Origin: an uncultured Lachnospiraceae bacterium
Lineage (GTDB): Bacteria; Bacillota; Clostridia; Lachnospirales; Lachnospiraceae
Length of the DNA: 64,000 bases
Reading direction: 5' to 3'
Assembly (NCBI GenBank): GCA_946554445.1
Contig: CAMNSD010000003.1
Coordinates: forward strand, 162,516-226,515
In this document: piece after piece, positions 61,056-64,000 of the stretch
Position numbering within the stretch: the stretch's first letter is position 1
Layout: every line of letters starts with the position of its first letter
Program-made: the position numbers and the translations under genes
The notes under the pieces: model-generated
Databases searched by the model: none
What the model was told of the DNA's origin: nothing
Seen by the model: only the letters and a program-made list of their open reading frames with translations

Positions 61056-62339
61056 ATGTCTTATAAAAAGTTTATTCCATGTATTTACTTATACAAAGGG
61101 AACGCCGTAAAAGGGTTTTCTGACAGCACGATCATCGACACCAATCCGGCAGCATTGGCAAAATTTTACAGCGATAACAATGCCGATGAACTGATTGTCT
61201 ACGATATGTCTGATAATGATATCGAACATGAGGAAGCGCTGGATGTAATCAAATCCATCTGTAGTGAGGCGGAGATTCCCGTGATTGGCGCGGGCAACGT
61301 GAAGCGTATGGAGGACATCAAGAAACTCCTCTACGCCGGCTGTAAGAAAGGGGCCTTAAACTATTCCAAACCAGGTAACATTGAACTGACTGCGGAAGTG
61401 TCCAAGAAATTCGGCAAAGAGAAGATTGCCGCCTGTGTGACGGAAGCTGACAGCATCACCCGCAATGAAACGCTGATCGATGCTTATATCAGTGAGATTA
61501 TCCTGGTCAAAGAGACCTGTTTAAAAGAGGCGATTTCTATTTCCCGGTTCCCGATGATTGCTTCCGTGCCGGAAGTTTCCCTGGATAAGCTATTGGAACT
61601 CTTATCCAACGATAATATCTGCGGCATTTCCGGTTACGCTATCAATGAAAACGCCAGGGAGCTCCTTGCCATCAAGGCGCTGTGCCAGAATAATGACATT
61701 ACGGTAAATACCTTTGAACCGGCTATTCGGTGGGAAGAGTTCAAACTCAATTCCGATGGCCATGTGACCGTGGTAGTACAGGATTATAAAACCGATGAGG
61801 TCTTGATGGTGGCCTATATGAACGAGGAAGCCTACAATATGACGCTTAAAACCGGCAAAATGACTTACTACAGCAGAAGCCGGGATGAATTGTGGGTGAA
61901 GGGAGATACCAGCGGTCATTATCAGTATGTCAAGTCGTTGACGGCAGACTGTGATAAAGATACTATCCTAGCCAAAGTCTCCCAGATTGGCGCGGCCTGT
62001 CATACCGGCTCCCATTCCTGCTTTTTCAATGAGATTATGGCCAAGGAATATGTGGAGACAAATCCTTTAAAAGTTTTTGAGCAGGTGTTTGATGTCATTA
62101 AGGACAGAAAGATTCATCCCAAAGAAGGTTCTTACACGAACTATCTTTTTGAAAAAGGTCTGGATAAAATCTTAAAGAAACTGGGAGAGGAAGCGACAGA
62201 GATTGTGATCGCGGCCAAGAATCCCAACGCCAATGAAGTCAAGTATGAAATCTCCGATTTTCTCTACCATATGATGGTATTGATGGCGGAAAAAAATGTG
62301 ACTTGGGAGGAGATTACAGCGGAACTTTCCAAGCGTTGA
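61056..62339 (+). CDS. hisI: HisIE bifunctional enzyme fused to an inactive-looking HisF-like barrel
   Basis: A 427-aa three-part protein. Residues 1-215 resemble HisF: FIPCIYLYKGNAVKG, then KFYSDNNADELIVYD, then VIGAGNVKRMEDIKKLLYAG. The catalytic Asp of HisF (IPCLD) is Tyr here, and the second Asp (AIDA) is replaced in AACVTEADS, so cyclase activity is unlikely. Residues about 225-330 form HisI (phosphoribosyl-AMP cyclohydrolase) with SRDELWVKGDTSGHYQYVKS and CHTGSHSCFFNE. Residues about 340-427 form HisE (phosphoribosyl-ATP pyrophosphatase) with KKLGEEATEIVIAAKN. It starts right after the hisB stop. A terminator follows at 62371-62404. Confidence 0.92.
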   Translation: MSYKKFIPCIYLYKGNAVKGFSDSTIIDTNPAALAKFYSDNNADELIVYDMSDNDIEHEEALDVIKSICSEAEIPVIGAGNVKRMEDIKKLLYAGCKKGALNYSKPGNIELTAEVSKKFGKEKIAACVTEADSITRNETLIDAYISEIILVKETCLKEAISISRFPMIASVPEVSLDKLLELLSNDNICGISGYAINENARELLAIKALCQNNDITVNTFEPAIRWEEFKLNSDGHVTVVVQDYKTDEVLMVAYMNEEAYNMTLKTGKMTYYSRSRDELWVKGDTSGHYQYVKSLTADCDKDTILAKVSQIGAACHTGSHSCFFNEIMAKEYVETNPLKVFEQVFDVIKDRKIHPKEGSYTNYLFEKGLDKILKKLGEEATEIVIAAKNPNANEVKYEISDFLYHMMVLMAEKNVTWEEITAELSKR

Positions 62340-62370
62340 GAATCGAATATCTAAGTATTTTGAATCGAGC

Positions 62371-62408
62371 AAGCCAGCAGCATTGAAAACCATGTTGCTG
62401 GCTTATCT
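62371..62408 (+). terminator. Terminator closing the histidine cluster
   Basis: AAGCCAGCAGCAT (62371-62383) pairs with ATGTTGCTGGCTT (62392-62404) with one G-T pair, and a T-rich stretch follows. Just upstream, AATCGAGCAAGC (62363-62374) matches the long-form insert of the dispersed repeat and may be a remnant of it. Confidence 0.8.
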
Positions 62409-62500
62409 TATGCCATGTCATTGGAATACATCTTCTGTAAATAATGCCTGTATCATTATACCATTCCCAAACATAATACAACTGCATTCAATATAGATAT

Positions 62501-62529
62501 TTGCTATTTATCTATGTTAGATTTATAGT
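62501..62529 (+). promoter_or_regulatory. Candidate promoter of the MATE exporter gene
   Basis: TTGCTA (62501-62506) and TATAGT (62524-62529) are 17 bases apart in an A/T-rich gap of 283 bases. The rest of the gap before it holds only the his terminator. Confidence 0.5.
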
Positions 62530-62622
62530 AAGAGCAGAAAAATAAAGCAAATGGTTAAGCAAATAGTTATTAAGAAAAGTTGATTGGTTAAATTCAAATC
62601 TAGTTTTTAAAGGAGCATCAGT

Positions 62623-63957
62623 ATGGAAAATACAACACCAAAAGAAAACATTATGGGAACCAAAAAAATGAATACCCTGATTTTATCCACCGGGATTCCC
62701 CTCATGGTAAGCTTGTTCATCAATTCCCTATATAACTTTGTGGATTCCATGTTTGTATCACAAATATCAGAAAAGGCGCTGACCGCACTTTCCCTGGCTG
62801 CACCGGTACAATTGCTAGTATCTTCACTGGGGCTGGGTAATGCAGTGGGCTTAAATGCCGTGATTTCCAAAGCCCTGGGAAGAAAAGATGCCAAAGAAGT
62901 CCGCAAAGCAGCAGATGCGGCAATTTTTATTGCCCTTTGTTCCTGGGTTGTGATCAGTGTACTGTGCTTGTTGTTCGCGAGGCATTATTTTGCATGGCAG
63001 TCAGGTGGAGATGAGGTGATTGCAGCGTATGGTATTCAGTATTTAACAGTATGTATGTTGTTTTCCTTTGGGCAGATGGGACAGTGGGTATTTGACCGTT
63101 TTGTCATTGCAAGCGGGCGTTCCGGACTGTTTCTTTTTACATTGTCCGCTGCTTCCATTACAAACCTGATTCTGGATCCAATTTTTATTTTTGGTCTATT
63201 AGGCATGCCGCGTCTGGAAACATTAGGTGCAGCCATTGCAACGGTGATTGGGCAGACAGTTGGAATGTTTGCAGGCATTGTGATCAACCGGAAATGGAAT
63301 CGAGAGATACCCTTTGGGTTCACGCTCCGTCCGGACAGGAGAAGTATTGTAAATATTTTGAAAGTCGGTTTTCCCTCCACGCTGGTACAGATTCTCACTT
63401 CTTTGGTGGGTATCTTGATGAATTCCATTCTGATTACCTTTTCTTCCACCGCTGTGGCAGTCTATGGAATATGCATACGTATCAACGGTGTTACAACGGT
63501 AGGTGTTCATGGAATTACCAATGGTCTGATTCCGATTGTGGCGTATAATTATGGCGCTGTAAATGGGAAACGTGTTTCCAGTGCGGTGCGATGGTCGTTT
63601 CTGTACGGCGTCTTGCTTTATCTGCCCTTTTTTGCGGTATTGGAATGCCTTCCTGTGTGGGTGCTGCATATTTTTGACGCTTCGAACTATATGCTCCAGA
63701 TTGGTATTCCAGCGCTTCGTATATTAGCGATGGCATGGCTTGTGGCAATTCCGGCGCTTGTTATCTCGGCAGGGCTGCAAGGCTTATCCATGGGAATGAG
63801 CAGCATGATTCTGACCATGTTCAGACAGGCAGTTTTGCCCTTGATTTTTGCAGGAATTTTCAGCAGGTTCGGTAAGCTGGATTTCTTATGGACCGGTTTC
63901 ATCTTTGCGGAACTTTTGGGAATACCGTTTGCAATCTGGTTTTGGAAGAAAGACTAA
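62623..63957 (+). CDS. MATE-family efflux transporter
   Basis: A 444-aa exporter with about 12 membrane helices in two MatE repeats. The first repeat opens with LSTGIPLMVSLFINSLYNFV followed by DSMFVSQISEKALTALSLAA. The second repeat has VGFPSTLVQILTSLVGILMN, and LDPIFIFGLLGMPRLETLGA between them is typical of the NorM/DinF-like group. Members use a Na+ or H+ gradient to expel drugs or metabolites; the substrate cannot be inferred. AAAGGAGC precedes the ATG. The last 43 bases of the window after its stop contain no supported gene. Confidence 0.93.
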   Translation: MENTTPKENIMGTKKMNTLILSTGIPLMVSLFINSLYNFVDSMFVSQISEKALTALSLAAPVQLLVSSLGLGNAVGLNAVISKALGRKDAKEVRKAADAAIFIALCSWVVISVLCLLFARHYFAWQSGGDEVIAAYGIQYLTVCMLFSFGQMGQWVFDRFVIASGRSGLFLFTLSAASITNLILDPIFIFGLLGMPRLETLGAAIATVIGQTVGMFAGIVINRKWNREIPFGFTLRPDRRSIVNILKVGFPSTLVQILTSLVGILMNSILITFSSTAVAVYGICIRINGVTTVGVHGITNGLIPIVAYNYGAVNGKRVSSAVRWSFLYGVLLYLPFFAVLECLPVWVLHIFDASNYMLQIGIPALRILAMAWLVAIPALVISAGLQGLSMGMSSMILTMFRQAVLPLIFAGIFSRFGKLDFLWTGFIFAELLGIPFAIWFWKKD

Positions 63958-64000
63958 CTATTAAAAGTCAAGCTATAAAATGAAATTTTTTGAATGGATT

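Noticed and set aside
63958..64000. Start of another gene at 63980
   Set aside because: An ATG is followed by a seven-codon open frame to the window edge, but there is no ribosome site and too little sequence to judge.

Overview
The window looks like chromosomal DNA of a spore-forming Clostridia, most likely a member of the Lachnospiraceae. Three things suggest this: mid-range GC, the Bacillota gene block yqfC-yqfD-phoH-(pgpH-like)-ybeY with other sporulation-linked genes (BofC-like, YlbJ, SpoVB-like flippase), and clostridial versions of many enzymes (short HisG plus HisZ, MetH without its activation domain, ProB without PUA, RecU). I see no rRNA, tRNA, CRISPR array, insertion sequence or prophage. 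Coding density is high, and no gene-free stretch exceeds 300 bases (the largest, 62340-62622, holds a terminator and a promoter).

Layout. 1-6.5 kb: end of a pyrimidine-nucleoside phosphorylase gene, then sporulation genes yqfC/yqfD, phoH, a degenerate PgpH-like HD protein, ybeY and a lipid-II/polysaccharide-type flippase. 6.6-13.4 kb: a BofC-like protein, two FAD-dependent oxidoreductases, proB, a small DUF896 protein, 5-formyl-THF cyclo-ligase and proA. 13.6-22.5 kb: a chemotaxis receptor, then a YesM/YesN-type two-component system beside a carbohydrate ABC importer (two permeases and a lipoprotein binding protein). 22.7-23.4 kb: an SmtB/CzrA-type metal sensor with a one-domain HMA protein. 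23.6-31.2 kb: acidic lipoprotein, metH, ilvB, two tandem ilvN genes, ilvC, TetR regulator. 31.4-41 kb: DedA protein, glycosyltransferase, OmpR-type two-component system, leuC-leuD, a hypothetical, a diguanylate cyclase, and a possible PD-(D/E)XK protein. 41-50.2 kb: parE and parC with a membrane-protein gene between them, rsmD, coaD, a coiled-coil protein, a cell-wall amidase and ylbJ. 50.3-56.1 kb: HAD hydrolase, YgiQ radical-SAM protein, SDR, small hypotheticals, RluA-type pseudouridine synthase and recU. 56.2-62.4 kb: histidine genes hisZ-hisG-(SIMPL protein)-hisD-hisB-hisIE. 62.6-64 kb: a MATE exporter.

Pathways. Branched-chain amino acid synthesis is represented by ilvB/ilvN/ilvN/ilvC and leuC/leuD. 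ilvD, leuA, leuB and ilvE are not here. Proline synthesis is represented by proB/proA. Histidine synthesis lacks hisA, hisF, hisH and hisC in the window, yet the HisIE protein carries an inactive-looking HisF-like barrel at its N-terminus.

The most unusual signal is a family of short, highly structured dispersed repeats. There are six recognisable copies (near 15.3, 18.8, 29.4, 31.4, 58.1 and 60.4 kb). Five lie exactly at the 3' end of a gene, and one supplies the last codons and the stop codon of its host gene. They fold as serial hairpins with TTC loops, show compensatory changes, and come in short and long forms. I do not recognise them as a named repeat. Other points worth following are the degenerate PgpH-like HD protein, a nested hairpin structure inside the his cluster, a probable leaderless gene for a nuclease-like protein, and the tandem ilvN genes with an internal promoter.
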